From contig SKIF01000045.1 in assembly GCA_007116575.1 (NCBI GenBank), positions 1-59,878 on the forward strand: 59,878 nt of DNA, read 5' to 3'. Positions 19,428-26,853 of this stretch are shown piece by piece. A program made the position numbers and the translations under genes. The DNA comes from Paracoccaceae bacterium (lineage in GTDB: Bacteria; Pseudomonadota; Alphaproteobacteria; Rhodobacterales; Rhodobacteraceae). Below the pieces are notes generated by a model. The model saw nothing but the letters and a program-made list of their open reading frames with translations. It was not told where the DNA came from and made no database searches. Position 1 is the stretch's first letter. Each line of letters opens with the position of its first letter.

Positions 19428-20414
19428 CTACACCCTCTCGATAATACGTTCGCCGAACAACCCTTGTGGTCGGAACAGCAGGAAGACCAGCGCCAGCATA
19501 TAGGCAAACCAGTTCTCGGTTGCGCCGCCTATGATCGGCTGCATGAAGAAGTCGAAGAGCTTCTCGCCTACCCCGATGATCAGCCCGCCGATAATGGCAC
19601 CGGGGATCGAGGTGAAGCCGCCCAGGATCAGCACCGGCAGGGCCTTGAGCGCGATCAGCGACAGCGAGAACTGCACGCCGGACTTGGAGCCCCACATGAT
19701 CCCCGCGACCAGAGCGACAATGCCCGCGATCGACCATGTCAGCACCCAGATAAACCGCAGCGAGATACCCACCGAAAGCGCGGCCTGGTGATCATCGGCC
19801 ACCGCCCGCAGCGCGCGGCCCTGCTTGGTGTATTGCGAGAAGATCGTCAGCGAGGCCACAAGCACCGCCGCAATCCCCGCCGCCCATAGCTCCAACCGGT
19901 CGATGAAGAAGCCGTAGCCGAACCAGTTGAAGGTCAGTTCGTCCACTGTATCGGACATGCCCTTGGGCAGGCCGACATCGAGCGCCTTGACCTCGGCCCC
20001 CCACATGATGTCGCCCACGCCTTCAAGAAGATAGGCAAGGCCGATTGTGGCCATGAACAGGATGATCGGCTCCTGATTGATCAGATGCTTGAGCACGAAG
20101 CGTTCGATCAGGATCGCCAGCAGAATCATCACTGCGACTGTGGCCGGAATGGCCAGCAGCGTGGGCATGTTCCAGCCGAAATGATGCAGCCTTGTGCCGA
20201 AGATCGCATTGATCAGATGCGAAAATGGAATCTGGCCGGACTGAAAGCCCACCAGCGTCAGCGCCGCGAACAGCGCCATCACCCCTTGCGCGAAGTTGAA
20301 GATACCGCTGGCCTTGAAGATCAGCACGAAGCCCAGCGCGACAAGCGCATACATGACCCCGGCCGTAAGGCCATTCAGCGTGGCCTCCATCGCGAAAAGC
20401 AGTGTATCAGGCAT
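19428..20414 (-). CDS. ABC transporter permease, LivH type
   Basis: A 328-residue inner-membrane permease. The N-terminal FAMEATLNGLTAGVMYALVA and GIFNFAQGVMALFAA segments are hallmark LivH sequences, and the C-terminal LILGGFTSIPGAIIGG carries the conserved glycine-rich cytoplasmic loop that contacts the ATPases. The gene overlaps the preceding 180-aa unknown gene by 8 bp and is followed 4 bp later by livM. It is part of the leftward HAAT importer operon. Confidence 0.93.
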   Translation of the reverse strand: MPDTLLFAMEATLNGLTAGVMYALVALGFVLIFKASGIFNFAQGVMALFAALTLVGFQSGQIPFSHLINAIFGTRLHHFGWNMPTLLAIPATVAVMILLAILIERFVLKHLINQEPIILFMATIGLAYLLEGVGDIMWGAEVKALDVGLPKGMSDTVDELTFNWFGYGFFIDRLELWAAGIAAVLVASLTIFSQYTKQGRALRAVADDHQAALSVGISLRFIWVLTWSIAGIVALVAGIMWGSKSGVQFSLSLIALKALPVLILGGFTSIPGAIIGGLIIGVGEKLFDFFMQPIIGGATENWFAYMLALVFLLFRPQGLFGERIIERV

Positions 20415-20949
20415 ATTCTGCCCTCCTCAATTCGGCACAGTTCAGTTCAGAAGCGCGAGAGACCCCGAAATCCAGGGCTCCTGCGGGGTCATAGAAGGTC
20501 GCCTCTTCGTCAACTTCACCGTCAAAGGTGAAGGACGACGCTGATGCGACGAACGCATCGCCCTCTGCATCCGGACACAGAATGATCCGCTCGACAGGTA
20601 CATCAGGGTCTGGTGCAACCCGGCTGTCGATCGCATCCGCTTTCTGTCCCCGTGCGTGCAGCCAGTCGAGCGCTCTATGGCCGTGATCTGCCCATGTGAG
20701 GGTGAAAGCTGCGGTCTCATCCCTGAAGTTCCCGCCCCAGACGGAACAGCTTACAAGGACACCATTATTTCGGGTGTAGTCCATCCAGACTTCGCCGACA
20801 TCTGTCGGAACAGTCAGGCTCAGGCCGCCAAAGGGGCTGTCGCGCAGATCGGCCAGCAAGGTCGCGTTTTCCGGAATGACAGGCTGTCCCGAAACGGCTG
20901 ACGCGACACATATCTCGAACGCCTCTTCGAGGGGCAAGACGTCACTCAT
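20407..20949 (-). CDS. Uncharacterised 180-aa soluble protein within the ABC operon
   Basis: An acidic, apparently cytoplasmic 180-residue protein with no signal peptide or membrane segment and no domain I recognise. It has several Trp/aromatic-containing beta-like segments (LTVPTDVGEVWMDYTR, SVWGGNFRDETAAFTL) and a late Cys (ERIILCPD). It overlaps livG by 8 bp at its start and livH by 8 bp at its end, so it is translated as part of the transporter operon and not inserted by chance. A role in substrate handling or in regulating the transporter is inference only. Its codon use looks like that of its neighbours, arguing against a spurious ORF. Confidence 0.75.
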   Translation of the reverse strand: MSDVLPLEEAFEICVASAVSGQPVIPENATLLADLRDSPFGGLSLTVPTDVGEVWMDYTRNNGVLVSCSVWGGNFRDETAAFTLTWADHGHRALDWLHARGQKADAIDSRVAPDPDVPVERIILCPDAEGDAFVASASSFTFDGEVDEEATFYDPAGALDFGVSRASELNCAELRRAEYA

Positions 20950-21766
20950 GCGCCACCCCCAGATAGGCCTTGATGACCTCTTCGTTGTTACGCACCTCGT
21001 CGGGCGTGCCATCGCCGATCTTCTTGCCGTAATCCATGACGACCACGCGGTCGGACAAGTCCATCACCACGCCCATGTCATGTTCGATCAGCACTGTGGT
21101 CGTGCCGAATTCGTCATTCACATCAAGGATGAAGCGGCACATGTCCTCTTTTTCCTCGACATTCATGCCCGCCATGGGCTCGTCGAGCAGCAGGATCGAG
21201 GGTTCGGCGGCCAGTGCGCGGGCAAGCTCCACGCGCTTTTTCAGCCCGTAAGGCAGCCGCGCCACAGGGGTCTTGCGGATATGCTGGATTTCCAGAAAGT
21301 CGATGATCTTCTCGACCTTCTCACGGTTTTCCTGCTCTTCGCGGCTGGCCTTGCCCCACCAGAGCGCCTGCTGGAAGAGATTGGCCTTCATATGATGCAA
21401 CCGGCCCGTCATGATGTTGTCGAGCACCGACATGCCCTCGAACAGCGCGATGTTCTGGAAGGTCCGGGCTATCCCGGTGCGGGCCACCTGATAGGGGCGC
21501 ATCCTCGGGCGCTTGTAGCCCTTGTAGATGATCTCGCCCTCCTGCGGGTTGTAGAAGCCCGATATGACATTGAGCATCGAGGACTTGCCCGCACCATTCG
21601 GCCCGATGATGGCGCGCACTTCGCCCCAACGGATATCGAATGAAATATCCTTGATCGCGACCACACCGCCGAAGCGCAGCGTGATATTCTTCATCTCCAT
21701 CGCCACACCGCCGATCTTGCGACCGTCGGCGGTGACATAGCCTTCCTCAGGCTGAGTATCGAGCAT
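20942..21766 (-). CDS. ABC transporter ATP-binding protein, LivG type
   Basis: A 274-residue ATPase. Walker A is GPNGAGKSS, Walker B is ILLLDEPMAGM, and the signature is the LivG-type LPYGLKKRVELARAL. VLIEHDMGVVMDLSDRVVVM supplies the switch His and D-loop region. The insert rich in charged residues between Walker A and the signature (KASREEQENREKVEKI) is typical of the branch found with acyl-CoA synthetases. It follows the small membrane-protein gene by 3 bp and overlaps the next gene. It pairs with LivF to power the importer. Confidence 0.92.
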   Translation of the reverse strand: MLDTQPEEGYVTADGRKIGGVAMEMKNITLRFGGVVAIKDISFDIRWGEVRAIIGPNGAGKSSMLNVISGFYNPQEGEIIYKGYKRPRMRPYQVARTGIARTFQNIALFEGMSVLDNIMTGRLHHMKANLFQQALWWGKASREEQENREKVEKIIDFLEIQHIRKTPVARLPYGLKKRVELARALAAEPSILLLDEPMAGMNVEEKEDMCRFILDVNDEFGTTTVLIEHDMGVVMDLSDRVVVMDYGKKIGDGTPDEVRNNEEVIKAYLGVAHE

Positions 21767-21769
21767 CGC

Positions 21770-22033
21770 TCAGAGCCTCCCGACTAGGCCGACCACCAGC
21801 CCGTAGGCGATGACCGAACCGATGATGTAGTGAATCCGTGCCAATGGCAGGCCCGGCCAGATCCGCTGCAGGGCAAGAATTCCGAAAGCACCCGTGATCG
21901 AGCCGCTGATGGCCGGCTTCAGGAATTCGGGAAAGAACCGCACCACGGCAAAGGCGAGGATCAGCCCGGCAATGGCTATGACAGCAGCAACCGGGTATTT
22001 CGGCTGCTCGGCGGGGGGCGGTGTCGGACTCAT
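21770..22033 (-). CDS. Small membrane protein linked to ABC operon
   Basis: An 87-residue protein with a proline-rich N-terminus (MSPTPPPAEQPKYP) and probably three hydrophobic segments: VAAVIAIAGLILAFAVV, the moderately hydrophobic ISGSITGAFGILALQ, and IIGSVIAYGLVVGLVG. No family is recognised. It starts within the stop of the upstream acyl-CoA synthetase gene (4-bp overlap) and ends 3 bp before livG, so it is clearly a cistron of this operon. It may be an accessory membrane subunit or anchor; this is inference. Confidence 0.7.
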   Translation of the reverse strand: MSPTPPPAEQPKYPVAAVIAIAGLILAFAVVRFFPEFLKPAISGSITGAFGILALQRIWPGLPLARIHYIIGSVIAYGLVVGLVGRL

Positions 22034-24006
22034 TCCGCCGCCATCCGCTGCGCGGAGCCAAAGACCTTGGCATCACGGATCTCGAGCGTCGCCTTCAGCT
22101 TGCCCTTGCGCCCGTCCTCATAGGTGACTTCGGTCTCGGTATAGATACTGTCCTTGCCGCCATAAAGCGCGTCGATCAGATCGGCGAATTTCTCTTCGAC
22201 AATCCGGCGGCGCACCTTGCGGGTGCGGGTCATCTCGCCGTCGTCAGCGTCCAGTTCCTTGTGCAGCACCAGGAAGCGGTGGATCTGGCACCCTGCCAGC
22301 ATCTCGTCCTGCGCCACGCTTTCATTGACGGTCTCGACATGCTCCTGGATCGTGTCGAGCACCGGCTTCAAACCCGCCAGTTCCTGATAGCTGGAATAGG
22401 CGATGTTGTTGCGCTCGGCCCATGACCCGACGGCATTCAGGTCGATATTGATGAAGGCCACGCAGCGGTCGCGATTGTTGCCGAAGACCACGGATTCCAG
22501 GATATTGGGAAAGAACTTCAGCTTGTTCTCGACATATTTCGGCGCGAACATGCTGCCATCGGCCATCTTGCCCACGTCCTTGGCGCGGTCGATGATCCGC
22601 AGATGGCCCGAGCCTTCCTCGAAGAAGCCAGCGTCACCGGTCGCGACCCAGCCTTCCGGGTCTTTGGTGGAGGCCGTGCTCTCGGGGTTCTTGTAATAGC
22701 TCTCGAACGTGCCGGGCGAGCGGTAGAACACCTCGCCGCTTTCGGCGATGCGCACCTCGACGCCCGGTGAGGGCACACCGACCGTATCCGAACGCACCTC
22801 GCCATCGGGCTGTTGGGTGATGAAGACCGACGCCTCGGTCTGGCCGTAAAGCTGTTTCAGGTTGATCCCGAGCGAGCGGTAGAAATCGAAGATCTCCGGC
22901 CCGATGGCCTCACCGGCCGTATAGGCCACCCGAATGCGACGCAGACCGAGCGTGTCCTTCAGCGGACCATAGACCAGCAGATTGCCAAGCGCATATTTCA
23001 GCCGCGCGCCCAGCCCGACATCCTTGCCATCCAGCAATTTCGGCCCGACATCGCGCGCAAAGTCCATGAAGTGATGGAACATCCGGCGCTTGAAGGGCGA
23101 GGCATCCTCCATCCGGATCATCACGGTGGTCAGCATGTTCTCGAAAATGCGCGGCGGGGCGAAATAATAGGTCGGCCCGATTTCGCGCAGATCGGTCATC
23201 ATGGTCTGCGCCGATTCCGGGCAGTTGACGCAGAACCCTGTCCAGTAGGCCTGCCCGATGGCAAAGATGAAATCGCCCACCCAGGCCATCGGCAGATAGG
23301 CGAGGATTTCGTCACCGGGCTTCAGATGGTCGAATTCCGAAGAGTTCTTCGAAGTGACGATGATGTTGCGGTTCGACAGCACCACGCCCTTGGGCTTGCC
23401 GGTGGTGCCCGAGGTATAGAGCATGACGCAGGTATGATCGAGCGTCAGCTCTTTCAGGCGCGTCTCCAGCTCTTTTGCAAAACGGGTTTCCGCCGCGCGC
23501 CCCTCGCGCATCACGTCTTCCAGCCAGTTCATATGGCTGTGGTCGTATTTCCGCATCCCCCGCTTGTCGAGATACATGATCTCCTCGATGCAGGTCACTT
23601 TCTCCTGCACCTCGATCACCTTGTCGACCTGCTCCTGATCGCCGCAGACGACGAAGCGCGCGCCGCAATGGTCGAGCACATAGGCCATCTCTTCGGCCAC
23701 CGCGTCCTGATAGAGCGGCACCGGGATCGCGCCGACCGACTGCGCCGCCACCATTGCCCAATAGAGCGCGGGCCGGTTGCGCCCGATAATGGCGACGTAA
23801 TCGCCGCGCGCCATGCCCAGCGCCAGAAAGCCCAGCGCCATGGCCCGGACCTCGGCTTGCGTCTCGGCCCAGGTCCAGCTTTGCCAGATGCCGAATTCCT
23901 TTTCGCGATAGGCAGTCTGCATCCCGTGAAGCCGGGCATTGCGCGCCAGCAGCGCGGGGACCGAGGATTGCTCGGGGGAGAGCTTGATCTCAGGGGTCAC
24001 GGTCAC
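22030..24006 (-). CDS. AMP-binding long-chain acyl-CoA synthetase-type enzyme
   Basis: A 658-residue adenylate-forming ligase. The canonical P-loop is MLYTSGTTGKPKGVVLSN. Other motifs are AYTAGEAIGPEIFDFYRSLG, LYGQTEASVF (A5), VATGDAGFFEEGSGHLRIID (A7) and the MFAPKYVENKLKFFPNI region near the C-terminus. It fits the large FAA1/bubblegum-type fatty or aromatic acyl-CoA synthetases. It is the first gene of the leftward operon. A GAGGAGG site precedes two tandem GTG codons; I place the start at the first (24006), with the second, 6 bp on, equally possible. It should convert the imported acid to its CoA thioester; the acid is unknown. Confidence 0.88.
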   Translation of the reverse strand: MTVTPEIKLSPEQSSVPALLARNARLHGMQTAYREKEFGIWQSWTWAETQAEVRAMALGFLALGMARGDYVAIIGRNRPALYWAMVAAQSVGAIPVPLYQDAVAEEMAYVLDHCGARFVVCGDQEQVDKVIEVQEKVTCIEEIMYLDKRGMRKYDHSHMNWLEDVMREGRAAETRFAKELETRLKELTLDHTCVMLYTSGTTGKPKGVVLSNRNIIVTSKNSSEFDHLKPGDEILAYLPMAWVGDFIFAIGQAYWTGFCVNCPESAQTMMTDLREIGPTYYFAPPRIFENMLTTVMIRMEDASPFKRRMFHHFMDFARDVGPKLLDGKDVGLGARLKYALGNLLVYGPLKDTLGLRRIRVAYTAGEAIGPEIFDFYRSLGINLKQLYGQTEASVFITQQPDGEVRSDTVGVPSPGVEVRIAESGEVFYRSPGTFESYYKNPESTASTKDPEGWVATGDAGFFEEGSGHLRIIDRAKDVGKMADGSMFAPKYVENKLKFFPNILESVVFGNNRDRCVAFINIDLNAVGSWAERNNIAYSSYQELAGLKPVLDTIQEHVETVNESVAQDEMLAGCQIHRFLVLHKELDADDGEMTRTRKVRRRIVEEKFADLIDALYGGKDSIYTETEVTYEDGRKGKLKATLEIRDAKVFGSAQRMAAE

Positions 24007-24192
24007 GGGGCCTCCTCTTCCTCGTGGCGGGCAGGGGCCGTCCTCCCAGACGACCCGCGCTATCCGGCGCTTATCTGCGCGGGCGATTCTTGCGGCAGTT
24101 TTGCGCAATTCTTACGAATTGTAACTGGCCCTTTTCCGGGCTTTTCGGCTGCCTGTGGGCAAGGTAGCATCCTCGCAGGGGAGGAATGGCGC

Positions 24193-26118
24193 ATGTCCTT
24201 GTCGGAGATGACCCATATAAAACTGATGGGGGCCGGGCTGAACATGATTCAGCAGGCGTTGTCGATTTTTGACCGCGATCTGCGCCTGTCGGTCAGCAAC
24301 CGCCGCTATCAGGAAATGTTCGGCCTGCCCGACTGGCTGGTCCAGCCGGGAGCCGAATTCGAGGACACGATCCGCTATCTGGTCACGCGCGGCGAATACG
24401 GGCCGATCGAGGATATCGAAGAGGCCGTGCGCGTGCGCGTCGATGCCGCGCGCGCCTTTGTGCCCCATTACATGGAACGCAAGCGCGCCAATGGTCGCTG
24501 GATCTCGGTCGAGGGCGCACCGCTGCCACAGGGGGGCTGGGTGACGGTCTATACCGACATCACCGAGGTCAAGATCCAGGAGCGGTTGTTACAGGCGCGC
24601 TCGGAAGAGTTGAGCCATGACCTCATCGCTCATGCCGAGCGACTGGCCCAGACCAACCGCGCGCTGGCGGCCTCGAATGCCGCGCTGGAACAGGCCAAGC
24701 GCGAACTGACCGAGATGGAGGCGCGCACGCGGCTGACGACCGAGATGATGCCCGCCCATATCGCCCATATGGACCGCGACTTGTCCTATACCTTTTCCAA
24801 CCGCCGCCTGTCGTCGATCTTTCCCGGCCTGCCGCAAGAGATCGTCGGCCTGCCCGCCCGCGAGGCGCTCGGGCCGATGTTCGACAAGATCCGCCCCTGG
24901 CTGGAGCGGGCGCTGGAGGGCGAGAACTCGGTGCATGAATTCACCCATGACGAGTCGGGGCGGCGAATCCGGCTGGCGCTGACCCCTGATCAGATCGCGG
25001 ACGGGCCGATCAACGGCATCTATGTGCTGTCGATGGATGTTACGGAAGAGGCGCAGGCCCGCGCCGCGCTGGCGCAGACGCGCAAACGCGAACTCGCAGC
25101 ACAGCTTTCCTCGGGGCTGGCGCATGATTTCGGCAATCTGCTGACCATCATCCTCGGCCTGCAGGGTCAGCTTGCCCGGCGCAACGATCTGCCTGCACAG
25201 GCGCTGCAACAGGTGCAATCGACCATTTCCGCCGCCCGTCGCGGCGGGGTGCTGCTGGATCGCATCGCCACCATATCGGGCCATCGCGAATTGCGTCCCC
25301 AGCCCACCGATCTGCGCGCGCTGTTCGATGACATGCTGCTGATGGCCCGCCCTGCCCTGCCTGACAGAATCACGCTGAGTGTCGAACTGGACGAGGGCCT
25401 GCCGCCGCTGATGCTCGATCAGGGCGCAGTACAGAATTCGCTGCTGAACCTGATCCTGAACGCGCGCGATGCGCTGGGGCCAGAGCAAGGCAAGATCGCC
25501 CTGAGCGCTCGGCGCGTGAGCAACACATGGCTGGAATTTCGGGTCAGCGATACTGGTACGGGGTTCAGCCCCGAGGCCCTTGAGAAAGGCATGGATCCGT
25601 TCTTCACTACCAAGGGTCATGAAGGGTCCGGGCTGGGGCTGGCCATGGTCTATGATCAGGTGACGCTCTCGGGCGGTACGGTGCGGCTGGCCAATCACCC
25701 GGCAGGGGGCGCGCAGGTCGTCCTGCGCCTGCCCTTCAAGCCCGCCCCCGCGACGCGCAGGCAGGAGGGCGGGCTGGTGCTGCTGGTCGAGGATACCGAC
25801 ACGATCCGCGAAAGCGTGCGCGCCATGCTTTGCGATCTGGGCCACAGCGTGATCGAGGCCGCCAGCCATGACGAGGCGCTGGGGTTGATCGACCTGCCGG
25901 GGCTGGGGCTGGTGCTCTCGGACATCAACCTTGCCGGCGGCGGCTCGGGGCTGGACCTGTTGCGCGCTGCCCGCGCGAAGGGGCTCGCGCGGCTGCATCT
26001 GATGACCGCGCTTCCCGCCTCGGACGCGCTGCGCCGCGCGGCGGAGGTGGAGTTTCCCGTGCTGCCCAAGCCGTTCACCCTGCCCGATCTGGCGCAGGCG
26101 CTGGAGCATGCCCGATGA
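24193..26118 (+). CDS. Hybrid PAS sensor histidine kinase with C-terminal receiver
   Basis: A 641-residue soluble kinase with no transmembrane segment. A PAS_7-type sensor lies at ~14-125 (ALSIFDRDLRLSVSNRRYQ), a coiled coil at ~128-180, and a second PAS at ~185-290. The phosphoacceptor His is H311 in GLAHDFGNLLTI. The ATPase domain has N423 in LILNARDAL, DTGTGF at 453-458 and GSGLGLA at 478-484. A receiver at ~527-640 has the phosphoacceptor D577 (VLSDINL) and K626. The start follows GGGGAGG at good spacing. It overlaps the response regulator gene by 4 bp and is divergent (186 bp) from the acyl-CoA synthetase operon, its likely target. Confidence 0.9.
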   Translation: MSLSEMTHIKLMGAGLNMIQQALSIFDRDLRLSVSNRRYQEMFGLPDWLVQPGAEFEDTIRYLVTRGEYGPIEDIEEAVRVRVDAARAFVPHYMERKRANGRWISVEGAPLPQGGWVTVYTDITEVKIQERLLQARSEELSHDLIAHAERLAQTNRALAASNAALEQAKRELTEMEARTRLTTEMMPAHIAHMDRDLSYTFSNRRLSSIFPGLPQEIVGLPAREALGPMFDKIRPWLERALEGENSVHEFTHDESGRRIRLALTPDQIADGPINGIYVLSMDVTEEAQARAALAQTRKRELAAQLSSGLAHDFGNLLTIILGLQGQLARRNDLPAQALQQVQSTISAARRGGVLLDRIATISGHRELRPQPTDLRALFDDMLLMARPALPDRITLSVELDEGLPPLMLDQGAVQNSLLNLILNARDALGPEQGKIALSARRVSNTWLEFRVSDTGTGFSPEALEKGMDPFFTTKGHEGSGLGLAMVYDQVTLSGGTVRLANHPAGGAQVVLRLPFKPAPATRRQEGGLVLLVEDTDTIRESVRAMLCDLGHSVIEAASHDEALGLIDLPGLGLVLSDINLAGGGSGLDLLRAARAKGLARLHLMTALPASDALRRAAEVEFPVLPKPFTLPDLAQALEHAR

Positions 26119-26822
26119 GCACCTCTCCCCATGTCGCCATCCTTGATGACGAGCCCGAGATCCGTCAGGTGCTCTCGACTGCGCTGCGCGAGGCGGGGTT
26201 CCAGACCACGGCCTATGCGCGCGCCACCGAATTCGAGGCCGCGCTGCGCCGCACCACGCCCGATGTCTGCCTTGTCGATCTCGGCCTGCCCGACCGCGAC
26301 GGGCTGGCGCTGGTGCACCGGCTCGCGCTGGAATCGGGGGCCACGATCATCATCATCTCGGGGCGCGCGCAGGTGCAGGATAGGGTGACGGGGCTGGAAC
26401 TGGGGGCCGATGACTACATCATCAAGCCGTTTGACCCCGCCGAAGTGGTGGCGCGCATCCGCGCGCGGCTGCGCAAACCCGCCCCCCCGACCGAGACCCG
26501 CGCCATGCGCGCGCATTTCAACGGCTGGACGGCCGAATTCGATCGCTATCTGCTGATTGATGACGCAGGAAACGAGGTGAGTTTCAGCCATGCCGAAGGC
26601 GAAGTGCTGCGGCTCTTTCTCGACAGCCCCAAGCGCCTGATCTCGCGCGCGCAGATGCTCGACGCGCTGGGGGGTGCGGCAGGTGAAAGCTTCGACCGTG
26701 CGATGGATGTGCGCATCTCGCGGCTGCGCACCAAGCTTGGCGAAGACCCCCGCAACCCGCGCCTGATCAAGACGATCTATGGCGCAGGCTATATCTTTCT
26801 GGGCGAGGTGCAGTGGGGCTGA
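26115..26822 (+). CDS. Response regulator, OmpR/PhoB family
   Basis: A 235-residue two-component regulator. The receiver domain (1-118) has the acidic pocket LDDE, the phosphoacceptor D55 in CLVDLGLPD and K104 in YIIKPFDP. A winged-helix DNA-binding domain occupies ~140-230 (GEVLRLFLDSPKRLISRAQM and TIYGAGYIFLG). The 4-bp overlap with the hybrid kinase shows they are partners. With two receivers, one on the kinase and one here, signalling may be a branched His-to-Asp scheme. It is convergent with the indolepyruvate oxidoreductase gene. Confidence 0.92.
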   Translation: MSTSPHVAILDDEPEIRQVLSTALREAGFQTTAYARATEFEAALRRTTPDVCLVDLGLPDRDGLALVHRLALESGATIIIISGRAQVQDRVTGLELGADDYIIKPFDPAEVVARIRARLRKPAPPTETRAMRAHFNGWTAEFDRYLLIDDAGNEVSFSHAEGEVLRLFLDSPKRLISRAQMLDALGGAAGESFDRAMDVRISRLRTKLGEDPRNPRLIKTIYGAGYIFLGEVQWG

Positions 26823-26853
26823 ACCCACCTGCCCTGCCCTGATCGGGCCGCGC

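Noticed and set aside
22813-24192. Long open frame upstream of the hybrid kinase, giving an 1101-aa product
   Set aside because: It is antisense to the acyl-CoA synthetase gene; the kinase has a clear GGGGAGG ribosome-binding site and ATG at 24193.
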